Positions 45,293 to 56,009 of a stretch of DNA of 64,000 nucleotides are shown here, one piece after another. Every line of letters starts with the position of its first letter. The first letter of the stretch is position 1. A program made the translations under genes and the position numbers. This DNA is from Anticarsia gemmatalis (taxonomy: Eukaryota > Arthropoda > Insecta > Lepidoptera > Erebidae), in contig NC_134758.1 in NCBI RefSeq assembly GCF_050436995.1, forward strand, positions 12,449,597-12,513,596. Direction: 5' to 3'. The notes beneath the pieces are model-generated. The model was not told the origin of the DNA. It was given only the letters and a program-made list of their open reading frames with translations, and ran no database searches.

Positions 45293-47939
45293 ATGGCATC
45301 GGCGAAGAAAAAGTCGCCCTTATGGGAATACTTTGACATAAACAGTGAAAATAATAAGTTAGCTGTTTGTTTATTATGCAATGTTAACATTTCACGTGGC
45401 GGCGAAGGCAAAAAAGCAGGTATGTATCTAATAAATCTAATAGTCCATACTTTCATACTATCCATACTAATATTATAAATGCGAAAGTCAGTTAGTTTAT
45501 TTGTTTGTTTGTCCGTCTTTCACGTCGAAACGAAGCAACGGATCGACGTGATTTTTGGTATGGGGCATGGGGATAGTTTGGGGGCTGGAAAGTGAAAAAG
45601 ACATAGTGCTCATTCACGTTGACTCGCGGGCGCGGTGGCGGGCGCGGTCGCGAAATATCAAACATATGGCGTAGTTCCCAAGTGTTCACGAACAAACCGT
45701 ACGCGCGGTCTAAGTAGCGGGCGAGCTAGCGGTGTCGCGCGCGGCCCGCGTGGCGCGCTCGCGGCAATATCAAACGCGTGAAGATGTTCGTGTGTGTTCA
45801 CGTCGAACTAGCGGTGGCGGGCGCGATTCACTCGCGACGTCAAGTAAGTTCAACCAGTTTGAGCCAGTTTGAGCCAAACGCCCGCCTGGCGGCCAACGTG
45901 AACACAAATCGCCACGTCCCCGCGCTCGCGACCGCCACCGCGCCCGCGAGTTCCAACGTGAACAAGCACATAGGCTACTTTTTATCCCGGAACAATATTA
46001 CATTCCCGCGGGATGACGTCGTGTAGTCCACGCGGGTGAAGCCGCGAGCGGAAAGCTAGTAATAATCTAATTGCAATTCTTTATTTATCGAGTACAGTAT
46101 CTTGCATGTTTAAGTGCAAGTTTAAAGTATTTATTTACATTAAGTATTTAATTTTTTTTTCTAGGTACTTCTGCTATGAAAAATCATTTAAAATCAAAAC
46201 ATCCAGATGAATTTCGTGCAGTGAATAAAGACAAGGCCGCTGTCGAGCCTACTACAATTTCTTTAGCCATTGCGGGGACAAGTTCATCGTCATTTCCAAA
46301 AAAGCAATTGACTATGACAGAATCTTTCGAAAGGAAATTGCTCTGGGATATAAATGATGCTAAAGCCAAAAAGTACCATTATTTAGTAGCCGAAATGATT
46401 GCACTCGACAACGAGCCATTGTCCATAGTGGAAAGAACCGGATTTACCAGACTCTTAGAACAAGCTTTACCCCGCTATAAATTGCCAAGCCGGACTTATA
46501 TTAGCCAAAAAATCGTTCCTGATATATATGACAGAATTTACGAGAAAATCAAACGTAACATTTCGAGTGCCTTCGCTATTTCAGTAACTTCTGACATATG
46601 GACTTGCTTACACAATAATGCTAGCTTTCTGAGCTTCACAGCTCATTGGATATCATCTGAATTTAAACTAGAACACGGAGTCCTGGCAATGAAGCCTTTC
46701 TCAGGGTCACACACAGGAGAAAATATATCCATGGAACTTAACACTGTCGCAAACCGCTGGGATATTGAGCACACTAAAATACATTTGTTAATTCATGATA
46801 GTGGTGCTAATATGGTGAAGGGTGTCCGTTTGGCTAAGTACGATTCTGCTAGATGTTTTATACATACACTTCAAAGAGCAATAAACGAGTCACTCAAAGT
46901 GCAGACTGAAGCGACAGCAATGATTGCTGCTGGCAGGCGACTTGTAACGCACTTCAATCACTCAGGTTTAGCTCAAGAAAAACTACTGACAATTCAAAAA
47001 GAGCTAAGTTTACCCGAGCATCACTTAGTGCAAGATATTAGCACTAGGTGGAATTCCACTTTTTACTTGATTGAACGTTTGTTAGAACAAAAGCGTGCCA
47101 TATCATTGTATGTTGCTGATCACGATACACTCGTAAATTTGACAGCTCGACAGTGGAGTTTAATGGAGCAGTGTATCATTTTATTAAAGCCCTTCGAAGA
47201 AATAACAAAAATAACAAGTTCTGGACTATCCTGCGTGTCGGAAGTTATTCCACACGTAACTGCTTTAAAAAGATACTTAGATAAAGCTGAAACTGAGCAA
47301 AGAACTCCTGATTTATCACATATGCGCGCCTCGTTAAAAGCTGAATTAGAAGTTCGTTTTAACTCCATAAGTCAAGACTCAAACTACTTGATTGCAACTT
47401 ACCTAGATCCGAGATTTAAAACAAACTACTTGGGGGTGATTGACGCTGAAAGAGCACGCCAGGAGATCTTGTTGGAATATTTAAAAATGTCTTGTGAAGA
47501 GTCCTCAAGTAGCAGTTCATGTTCAACACCGGCTAAAAAGAGTAGAGGAGAGGAGACAGAGTCAGCTGTATCTCGCAAAGCTCATGACACGTTTTGGGAT
47601 TGTTTTGATGAGGTAGCAAATGAAAACAATACTGGCCAGGTTCCACGCGAAGAAAGAAACGCGATAACCTGTGAGCTGGATTTTTATCTCAAGTCAGTGC
47701 GAATTGATCGCAATCGTGACCCTTATTCTTGGTGGGCAGCTAATGCCAAACAATACCCAAATTTATCAAAGTTTGCCAAAATCTATCTTTCAGCACCTTG
47801 CAGTAGTGTGTATAGCGAAAGACTTTTTTCTGAAGCTGGCCTTATTTATGAAGAGAAGCGAAACCGCCTGCTGCCTCTCAATGCAGAAAAATTGGTTTTT
47901 ATTCACCATAATTTGCCCTTAGTACAGTATGAGTACTAA
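45293..47939 (+). CDS. hAT (Ac-like) transposase with N-terminal BED zinc finger
   Basis: Two exons, 45293-45419 and 46165-47939, joined in phase 1 (G|GT), give 633 residues. The intron splits the BED finger: exon 1 has SPLWEYF and CLLC, exon 2 supplies HLKSKH, together making the C-x2-C...H-x4-H finger that binds the transposon ends. The RNase H-like core shows the expected acidic residues: Asp in VTSDIW (about residue 186), Asp in LIHDSGANMVKG (about 254) and Glu in YSERLFSEAG (about 594). TRWNSTFYLIERLL in the insertion domain fits the family. The C-terminal dimerisation region (YSWWAANAKQYPNLSKFAK to FIHHN) is complete. No stop or frameshift is visible. Function: cut-and-paste transposition of its own element. 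A host-domesticated gene is unlikely because the ends and target duplication are intact. Confidence 0.93.
45460..46060 (+). mobile_element. RTE-like fragment in the transposase intron, split by a MITE
   Basis: The left part (45460-45605) starts TCCATACTAATATTATAAAT and holds GTGATTTTTGGTATGGGGCA. The right part (45970-46060) resumes with ATAGGCTACTTTTTATCCCG and ends GGTGAAGCCGCGAGCGGAAA, GCTAGT. Joined across the internal element, the two parts read as a typical lepidopteran retroposon end. It lies fully inside the intron, so the transposase frame is spared. Confidence 0.8.
45606..45969. mobile_element. GC-rich Harbinger-like MITE nested in the RTE-like fragment
   Basis: A 364-bp element with ends GTGCTCATTCACGTTGACTC and, inverted, GTGCTTGTTCACGTTGGAAC, followed in both arms by CGCGGGCGCGGTGGCGG. 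It is flanked by ATA on both sides (45603-45605 and 45970-45972), and removing it restores the host repeat. The pattern G.GCT..GTTCAC and the CG-rich arms resemble the MITE at 33381-33651, so the two are probably related. Confidence 0.8.
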
Positions 47940-48159
47940 TTAATTAATTTTCTACTTTAAACAATACCTAATTATGTTTCTTAAGTCTTACTAAATAAAG
48001 TAAATAATTACTAAACAATTTTTTTTATCCAGACCTTTTTTTATTTCGGCCGGATGTCTATCCGGCCGAATAGTAGCTATCCGGTATTCGGCCGGATAGT
48101 ATTAAGGCCGCCGGATAGGCCGGATACCGGATAGTTACCGGATATCCGTTTCATCTCTA

Positions 48160-48167
48160 ATTAAATA
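48160..48167. repeat. Target site duplication, right, of the hAT element
   Basis: ATTAAATA, the partner of 44912-44919. Confidence 0.95.
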
Positions 48168-51040
48168 TGACCTTAAATTAACTATTGCTACACACACCAA
48201 CTGAAATTAAAAATTATAAATCCCTATATCATTTTCAGTATTAACCACACAACACAAAAATTGAAAAGCTATAATGTTTAATACGCTACAATGCACTTGT
48301 GATCGGGCAATCCTTTGTAAGTAGCAGATAAAAGAAACTGCCGATAAATGGGTCAGCGGAATTAAAACAATGTCGCTTTACAACGGCTCGGTTTAACAAG
48401 TTTTAATTATACATTCTTTTATATGAATGGACTTTGTAAAAGATTACATGCGGTAGTCGGGGCTTTTTATTAAACCGCGAGTCTACGAGTTACTTTTTCT
48501 TTGTATTTAACTTTTAAAATTGTATACTTGGTTAAAAGGTTACTGATTTCAGTTAAAACTATTTTTATATGACCATTTACAATTGGTAGTTCATAAATAC
48601 TTAGCAACCATCAAAGATATTAAGTCTTATTGGTATTTACAAAGACCCGTCAGATTAAAAACATAGTCAGCGTTAGTTGGCCGAAACGTCAAGAAAACCA
48701 AGACAAATTATTATGCATAAATACCTTGAATTCTGAACAAAATGTCATAATACGGTCAAAATCTTTAATCGTTCACCTAAAACACCACTAACTCCAATCC
48801 ACAGGAATTACTAAAAACAGTTACTAAAAAACCCCATACCATACCATAATCCACATAGTCCCACTATCAGTACAACGCACAATCGTCTGATAACATCGGT
48901 AATCGAAGCGTGTATCGATCTATAACACGCTCCAACACACCACCACTGTCCACCACTACACGCTGGGTAAATATAACCAGCCTTGAACAACTGATTAATG
49001 ACATACGACCATAAAAATATCACTACAAATAGCTTATGTCAAACACTATTGGAAATTATGTTTGCACGTGTTGATTCATGGGGAAAATGGTCACTCTCAT
49101 GGATATAAAATTATTAAGACTTGCATAAAATAACGCCTCACCATAGGGGTAGGCAGATACCAAAAGAACGACCCTTGGTACGATCCTTACAAATTTCCTA
49201 TGCTTAATTCACATCCATACATATTGTCATACAGGTACGAGTACTAGTCACCTGACCTTTTTGAAGGACATCGCTGATATAATTCGTGTATGTGTAATTT
49301 AATTTAAGGGTAATTAAAGAACCGACTTTTGATTCAATTTTACGAATCGTTTTGTGTGAATCTAAAAAGTATTTTTTAATTATCATAAATGTAAGATATT
49401 GCTATCCCACTTAATTCATTTAAATCATTTAAGTCTTCTCCATGAATGTTACAGCAGTTAGGCCTTGAGTGTGCGGGACTTTTCAATTCCGCTAAGAAAC
49501 TTTAAAGAACTCTTTGATAATTCAATCAAAATGTACGATTCCTTATAGTTTTACATTAATAGTTCACTATAGAAACATTAAGTCAAAACATATAAACGGC
49601 AACAGATAAAATTAGAGACACGTGTGAAGCATTTCCAAGAACTGATTCAAGCTTTAAAACAACTGTCACGTATCAAATCGTATATTGCGGGAAATACTGA
49701 AAATTACTTCAAACATCTTTCCACGAGTTCCCCGAAGTTATTCCCTAATCAGACATGATATATGATGATATTCTAGAATTCTAGACTGAAACAGTCCCTA
49801 GGCCGAACCTATTTGGGTTAGACTAAGTTCCGTGAACTTGGAACCAACATAGTTAGTGAACATCTATTAATTGAGTCGAGTTAATTGAGTTGCTGTAATG
49901 AGAGCTGTGTAATTATATTTTGAGGGTCTGAATTATAGTGTTTACTGCGTATAGTAGCAGAAAATAAAGAAATCAAATCTCGTATAACATTTCTTAGTGG
50001 GAGTCTGAATTTTGGTAATAAGTACGGTAATAAGTAAGGGTAAATGATTGTGTATCTACCCTTGTTTCGTATTACGTATAACAGATTAATAAAAAAAGAA
50101 ATTTTAGGATGTTTGATTTGCTTCAGACTATACTTGTAATAAAATAAAATTAATCCACATACCTAATGTTTACAAACTAAATTTATCGGCAGTAAAACTA
50201 AAAAGTAGCAGTATTTTGCAGATATCATTTTAAACTGATTCTAATACCCTTTCATGTACCCATATTATTCGTTACTTAACCATGACTAAAATACTATATT
50301 ATTGATAACTTAACCACGCCTTAAACATCTCCAGTCAAACGTATTCCAAAACTTTAACCCAAATACAATTCAGTGAAGCCTAGCAACCACGAACAAAGGC
50401 AGTCGATTAGCATGCGCGAGCAGTACAGCGATATGAATGCATAGCGCCGTCCCTCTCGCACGTCTAGTCGATGCGTTCCAGTCACTCTGTGTGTCAATGT
50501 TCATATCCTTCAGCTGTCATATTATACATAATTGAATTTTAAATGATGGCCACCATTTTCTATTGAAACATTATGGGTTGAATGTGAAGGGGATTTGATT
50601 TTGTTTAATATTGAAAGGCTGAATACTTAAGAGGCGATACCGTACTATAAAAAGGTATAGAACATAAGCCTTTGCCCAACAGTGGGAAAAAGCAGTGTCT
50701 GGATAAGTAATCAAGGAATGTAATTACCGCAAGTTGGAAAAATTTAGTAGTCATTGCAATGGGAATTTATTAAAAATCTACTAGTGAAAGTATCGATAAC
50801 TTCTTCAAATACAAGTTGAAGTTGTTAAACAAACGTGAAAGAACTGAAAGTACTACGACTTTACATATATTGAATTCATATTTTCTATATTTTAAGAATG
50901 TGTTTAGAAATTAACTTGTCACATAATTAAAACATATAACTAAAAGACGTACTTATTCATAAAAACACGAAAATATTCATGAAAAATTATACTCAAAGAT
51001 AAAAGGTAAGTAATATCGTCTGAGTAATTCGTTTGAAAGT
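48168..51040. other. Gene-free stretch right of the hAT element
   Basis: Contains one 'CGCCACTTGGTACGATCC' repeat (about 49125-49270), a LINE-tail scrap near 50668 (CCTTTGCCCAACAGTGGGA) and a slightly GC-rich patch at about 50400-50480. No coding frame is convincing. Confidence 0.5.
49125..49270 (+). repeat. 'CGCCACTTGGTACGATCC' repeat, forward copy
   Basis: ACCATAGGGGTAGGCAGATA, CTTGGTACGATCCTTACAAA and CATCCATACATATTGTCATA, the typical order of the family. Confidence 0.75.
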
Positions 51041-51044
51041 GTTA

Positions 51045-51419
51045 GGCTTGCTACCCACATATTCGGCATGTTCGGTTCGGCAGTAATTATCGAACAACAA
51101 AACCGACTCGAAGCAATAACTACACTTGGTCGACTAGTGCCGATTGAGTAGTTCCTTGGGGTTCGATCGTCACAATTTGGTTTAAATATTCAAGCGCGCC
51201 GATGTCGAACGGCATTTTTCCAATCTTACCGAGGAGTAATGTGTTATTATCCAATAGGCAGTCGCTCCATGTAAAATACTAGTATTCAGTTGCATCTGGC
51301 CTGACTGGAAGCCGACTCCAACATAGTCGGAAGAAAGGTTAAACTGATGATACATTTACACATATTATGCCGAACGGCTAAATCTATTTTTGCCGAACCG
51401 AATACGTGTGTAGCAAGCC
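51045..51419. mobile_element. MITE with 'GGCTTGCTAC' ends, carrying an internal insertion
   Basis: Left end GGCTTGCTACCCACATATTC and, inverted, right end GGCTTGCTACACACGTATTC; both continue with CGG and GTTCGGTTCGGCA-like sequence. Flanks are TTA (left) and TAA (right), compatible with a Harbinger-type TWA site or with TTA/TAA belonging to the inverted repeat. A fragment of the 'AATAGGCAGTCGCTCC' repeat sits inside at about 51250-51345. Confidence 0.8.
51250..51345 (+). repeat. 'AATAGGCAGTCGCTCC' repeat inserted in the MITE
   Basis: CCAATAGGCAGTCGCTCCAT, TCAGTTGCATCTGGCCTGAC, TGGAAGCCGACTCCAACATA. The order of motifs is the same as in the reverse copy near 42880-42970. Confidence 0.7.
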
Positions 51420-51424
51420 TAAGT

Positions 51425-53070
51425 CTCGAACATCATCGGCTCTTTCAAGTTTGTTTTTAATAAAGCTCGTACATTTTTAATTAAATTTAAGGTCACTTTG
51501 TAATACCAATGACTTTTACCCCTTTAGGGGTTCGTTAAACAATTTAACTTGCTTTTAAATGTAATATTATTAATGTTGAAGTTACTCTGTTGTTTTTATG
51601 GTTAAATTGGTGGAACGATTATGATGAAACTTTGTTAAAAGATAATATAGTTAGATCTCTAGGACGCACTTAAAACAATTAAGATTGAAGAATATACGAG
51701 CAAATTTCATACAGGTAGTGTAGAAAAAGTCTATTAACTGTAATATTGCCAGTTATCAACTCGTCAAGTATAAAAAATTATATATATCACGAAATTTTGC
51801 CCTTTGGACTAACCCTATCAAACTACTGGACAGAAATGTGACCTGAGGGATGTAAAATAAAGCCACTTACTTTTAATACACATTGTGTTTTATAATCATC
51901 ACTCTTAGTCCCAAAACGGCAAACAGACTAACGTATCACTAATAAAAAAACTGTACGCAAAAAAAAATCATAGCACATTTTTTACTATTAAATTATTTTA
52001 CGTACATAAAATCACGCCTTCTTCCTATAGAGATAGGCAGAGACCAGATCACGCCACTTGGTACGATCATCACAAATACCTTTACTTCATTCAATCCATA
52101 CATCTTGTTAAACAAGACCAAATTTCCAAGAGTATATTTTAAATAGTTGCATATTTAAGTTATGTAGATAAAAAGGCGGAAACTATGGGTGGGCGGGCGC
52201 GGCGCCCTACGCCACGTCTGTCGTTGTACCCGGAACAGGAAGTAAAGAGACAACGACACCTTCGGCCGACGACCCGCGCTTCAGGCGAGTTTACAAAGAA
52301 AATAAAAAAGGCAGAAAACAAGACATTTTCCAAAAAAATATATAATTAGAATATATATGAAAATGTATTTCGTGAAATCGAGTATATAAAGGTGAGTTTT
52401 AAATTGTTTGATACTTAATGAATACCCATTTTATGTGGTCATAGACACTATTTTTAACTATTAACCAACTTACTTATTCAGCTATATACGCGATTAAAAT
52501 ATTTTTTGCAATTATTAAAGACAGAATTATTTTCCAAAAAATCACTGTTTTCTGCTATACTATTATGTACTAATATTTAGAGATCTCATTTTTTTCAAAA
52601 GACAACAACCGCACAAAGAATTGCTCTTGTGTCGCGAGGATTTTTACAAACATACAAACAACGGAAACAAAGACAACCAGACTCGAAATAATTACTGAGA
52701 GATCTCAATACACATATTTTCTACACAGTTCTATGTAAGTTTCAAAAGGTACTAGTACCACTTAAGGCGTGTATTTGAAGTCTTGCTACGACGATTTAAT
52801 ATTAAATGTGTTAATCTAATTTACACATAGTAACGTATTTCAGTGACGCAAAGTACTGTACTAATATGTAAGAGGCGATAAATTCTTAAATTGTTAAGTC
52901 TATAACGATCAATGGCAACTAAATATAGAGCAGCGATAGCTTAGTAACTAAGAAATTTATTGCGCAAGAAATGGAGTATTTCTTTTTACAAACAAGTACT
53001 TTGTTAATTACTTGTTCTTTATTATCAAATGCCAATATTATATCATTATTAAGGCACTGTTTCACCTCTA
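51425..53070. other. Gene-free stretch with one repeat copy and a GC-rich island
   Basis: A 'CGCCACTTGGTACGATCC' copy lies at about 52004-52110 (+). It is followed by a GC-rich island at about 52180-52290 (GGGCGGGCGCGGCGCCC...). The island has no coding frame; it could be a promoter or untranslated exon. Confidence 0.45.
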
Positions 53071-53273
53071 CATACATAAAATCAAGTCTTCCTCCCATAG
53101 GCGTAAGGCAGAGACCAGAGAACGCCACTTGGTTAATCTTTAACATGTAAACAAGGAAAAAATAATCATCAGGGTGTGAATGAAGCAGAAGAAGTTTGTA
53201 AGGATCATACCAAGTGGTGTTCTCTGGTCTCTGCATACCCCTATGGAAAAAAGACGTGATTTTATGTATGTAT
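53071..53273. repeat. Head-to-head inverted pair of the 'CGCCACTTGGTACGATCC' repeat
   Basis: Left arm CATACATAAAATCAAGTCTT...GCAGAGACCAGAGAACGCCACTTGG; right arm is its inverse, CCAAGTGGTGTTCTCTGGTC...GATTTTATGTATG. The arms are about 68 bp and about 80% matched or better by eye, with about 55 bp between them. A minus-strand open frame across it is an artefact. Confidence 0.85.
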
Positions 53274-55850
53274 CTAATTCTTAGTTTCCATAACAACAAG
53301 ACTAGATGTGCTTTTGTACAACGGGTTACCAAAACCCTATGAGCTAAAATAACAAGGTTCTGTTATGTTAGGTTTTAAAGGTAACCTTGAGAGAGCAGGT
53401 CTTCTGAAAGGAAAAGCTCTTTGTACGAGTACTAATGTAAAGTTCGCTCTGAATAACTTTACATTGTTACTCTACTTTTTGTGTAAATGTGGTACCTATG
53501 TGTCGCATATAAAATAAACACTTTTTAAAGATTTTTTTTTATTTGTACTATGAAAAGATTTACGTCACTTAGATTTGAATTTAAGCTTTTTGTGTAATCT
53601 CTCTTGCTAATATCACCAACGCAAAAATTTCAAGACGTGTTTGTCATTTTATACATACAAGCGTATTATCACGCCTTTTTCCATAGGAGCAGGCAGAGAT
53701 TAAAGAACGCCACTTGGTACGATCCTTACAAACTTCCCTTGCCTCCTTTTGTTGTTTCTTTACGAAAATATTGTTGAACGGATTTCTATGAAACTATAGA
53801 ATAGTTTTATACGAAAGAATAACACGGGCTATAAGTTTAGAAGCGGGAGCTAAGCCGTTCTTTAAAGAAAACAAGAGTGGTTTTATTTCATAATATATTT
53901 TTTTTGTTGACTGACAGTTTTTTATCTAGTTCAGGCCTAGTTAATCATTGAAATGAGCTTCACTATTGATTTTCCGGTAATTTTCCTCGTCCATCAAAAA
54001 CATAACTGATAACCATCGACCGCATGCCTAAACGAACACAAATAAATTATTTACAGCTTTGAATCAACAATCACATCTTTTATGTACCAATAAACCACGT
54101 TTAAGAGCTTGCATCGAACGATTTATCGACGCAGGCAACGTCACGAGGCGACAGTAACCTTCCACAAAAAATAATCTTATATTCAAAGAAATCCAATGAA
54201 TTTTCTTTGAGACGTATGTTAAAAATACCAAGAACACAGTCTCCCATTGTGGTGCATTTTAATTAAATCAAATTATATTTTTTCCTCGCATATTTCTTGT
54301 GAGGTCACCTCGGGAATTGGTCGCATTATTTCATGTTATTTAAACACTGTTATGCGGTCGATATTCTTATATAATAAATGTTATCACGCTAAAGAAAAAC
54401 TTCACAATTTCACGAAAATTTATGTCCATTGAATTATTATAGATCATCAAAGCAGATGTTATTTAAACTTGTTCCTAAGTTTTAAGTGTAAAATGATTAT
54501 ATTCTGGTAGTTAATCAAACTCACATTAGTAAAACTGAACGCTTTTTCCAAGCTAATGCACTGATTAATGTAGTCCCTTCATACCTGGCACTTAAGCGAT
54601 TAACGATTCATGAAACCACAGCCAGATTCATTAGAGAATAAACATCGATTACAATATACACTGTAGTCTTTTATATAAAAAATATGTTTTAGAATTTAAG
54701 TAGCACGATCCGGGATATTGGTGGATTTGTGTAATGCAATCCGTTATTGGATATTGTAGCGTGGCGCGCGCGGAGCGAGTGCGCACGACCGCCCGCGTCT
54801 GGCGCCCGACGGCGACTGGCGGGCTCGAGCCTGACCTGCCTGAACCCTGAAGGCTCGGCTCCAGCCGGGACCAGGAATTATGGAAAAACTAGAAAACAAC
54901 GCGCGAGGGTGCATTTATATTGTAGGGAAAAGAGGCATTAACGGTAAAATATGGAGGGCGGAACAAGACGTGTTTTTCTCACAAAATAATATTTAATTAA
55001 AACAAAAGGTGCACGTTAGCGGGGTTTGTTAAAGGAATAATGAATGTGAGGGAATTATGTGTTCTTGTTTATTAAGTTTGTTGGAAAATGCATATTTCCC
55101 GAGTTGGCAACGTTTCTCGGCTATTACTGTGTTGTTAGTTTTCGTCGAACATCTATTGGTTAAGCTTTTACTCCAATTGGAATGTTTGTTTCCGGGCCAA
55201 ATGGTCGGCAATACAGCCCAGCTTTGAGTTCAATATTGTTTCTTATTCGGCATTGTATTATGTCACATTAATAACTAAATCTTTATCAAGCAAGATTAAA
55301 AATAAATTTTAAGGCTATTTCTGTGTCTACATTCACAAGGCATCGCACATTATCTAATTGAAGTTTTAACTTCAAAAAAATGACTCTTATCACAAATATA
55401 TGTAAAATATGGCACCTCACGTAATAATTAGTAAAGTCTACCTGCAAGTGAGGCGTAGCAAAACAAACACGTAATCTGCTAATTCGCTTTGATTATACAA
55501 TTATTTATGTACACCACAGTCTCCGCGAAACCCCAAATTGTACAAGTTTGCTAACAAATCCGTACCTCTGCGGCTCTGTACAACAAGGGCGTTTGATTGT
55601 TGATCTAAACGTCTCAACACATATGTAATTGAGTACACACTACGCATGTATGCGTGTATACTGTACATAGGGATGTAAACATGGCTGTATCGTTAAATTG
55701 ATTGATATTATACATCGAGATCCAAGCGTCAACATTTTCTGTAGTCGCTTTTAACTTCCATAGACGTATGCAAATCAACGTTTTCTCTCAATTTTGTGCA
55801 CGTAGAGTAACAGAGAATGTCTAAAGTATATAGTCCGCCTGTATACTCTT
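53274..55850. other. Gene-free stretch with a GC-rich island
   Basis: One forward 'CGCCACTTGGTACGATCC' copy at about 53652-53750, and a GC-rich island at about 54765-54875 (GCGTGGCGCGCGCGGAGCGA...). Neither strand shows a supported exon in the island. Confidence 0.45.
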
Positions 55851-55854
55851 TTGT

Positions 55855-56000
55855 ATATACATACATACATACTACATACATACATAAAATCATGCCCATT
55901 TCTCATAGGTGAAGGCAGAGACCGAAGAACGCCATTTGGTACTATTCTTACAAACTACCTTAGCTTCATTTACATCCATACATCTTATCATACAGGTTAG
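55855..56000 (+). repeat. 'CGCCACTTGGTACGATCC' repeat, forward copy
   Basis: ATACATACATAAAATCATGC, AGGCAGAGACCGAAGAACGC and ACATCCATACATCTTATCAT. Confidence 0.75.
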
Positions 56001-56009
56001 TCTTTTGTA

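Larger units (their letters stand above)
44920..48159 (+). mobile_element. Complete autonomous-looking hAT transposon (Ac-like ends), 3240 bp
   Basis: The ends are perfect 17-bp inverted repeats, TAGAGATGAAACGGATA, flanked by identical 8-bp duplications (ATTAAATA). The terminal TAGAGATGAAA resembles the maize Ac terminus (TAGGGATGAAA), and CGG follows soon after, as in Ac subterminal sites. Both subterminal regions (about 44938-45020 and 48045-48150) are packed with CCGGATA, GGATATCCGG and TTCGGCC units in both orientations, likely transposase binding sites. The single gene (45293-47939) encodes an apparently intact transposase. The perfect duplication, perfect inverted repeats and open frame point to a recent insertion. 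The only damage seen is an insertion in the transposase intron, which splicing may tolerate. Confidence 0.95.

Noticed and set aside
45778..46026. Open frames over the GC-rich intron segment of the hAT transposase (also 45492-45695 minus)
   Set aside because: They lie in a nested MITE and RTE-like fragment; their length is due to CG-rich composition.
52919..53332. 137-residue minus-strand open frame
   Set aside because: It covers the inverted pair of a dispersed repeat and has no coding signature.
54747..54941. Open frame over a CG-rich island (starts MDIVAWRAR)
   Set aside because: The amino-acid content follows base composition, with no recognisable domain or splice context.
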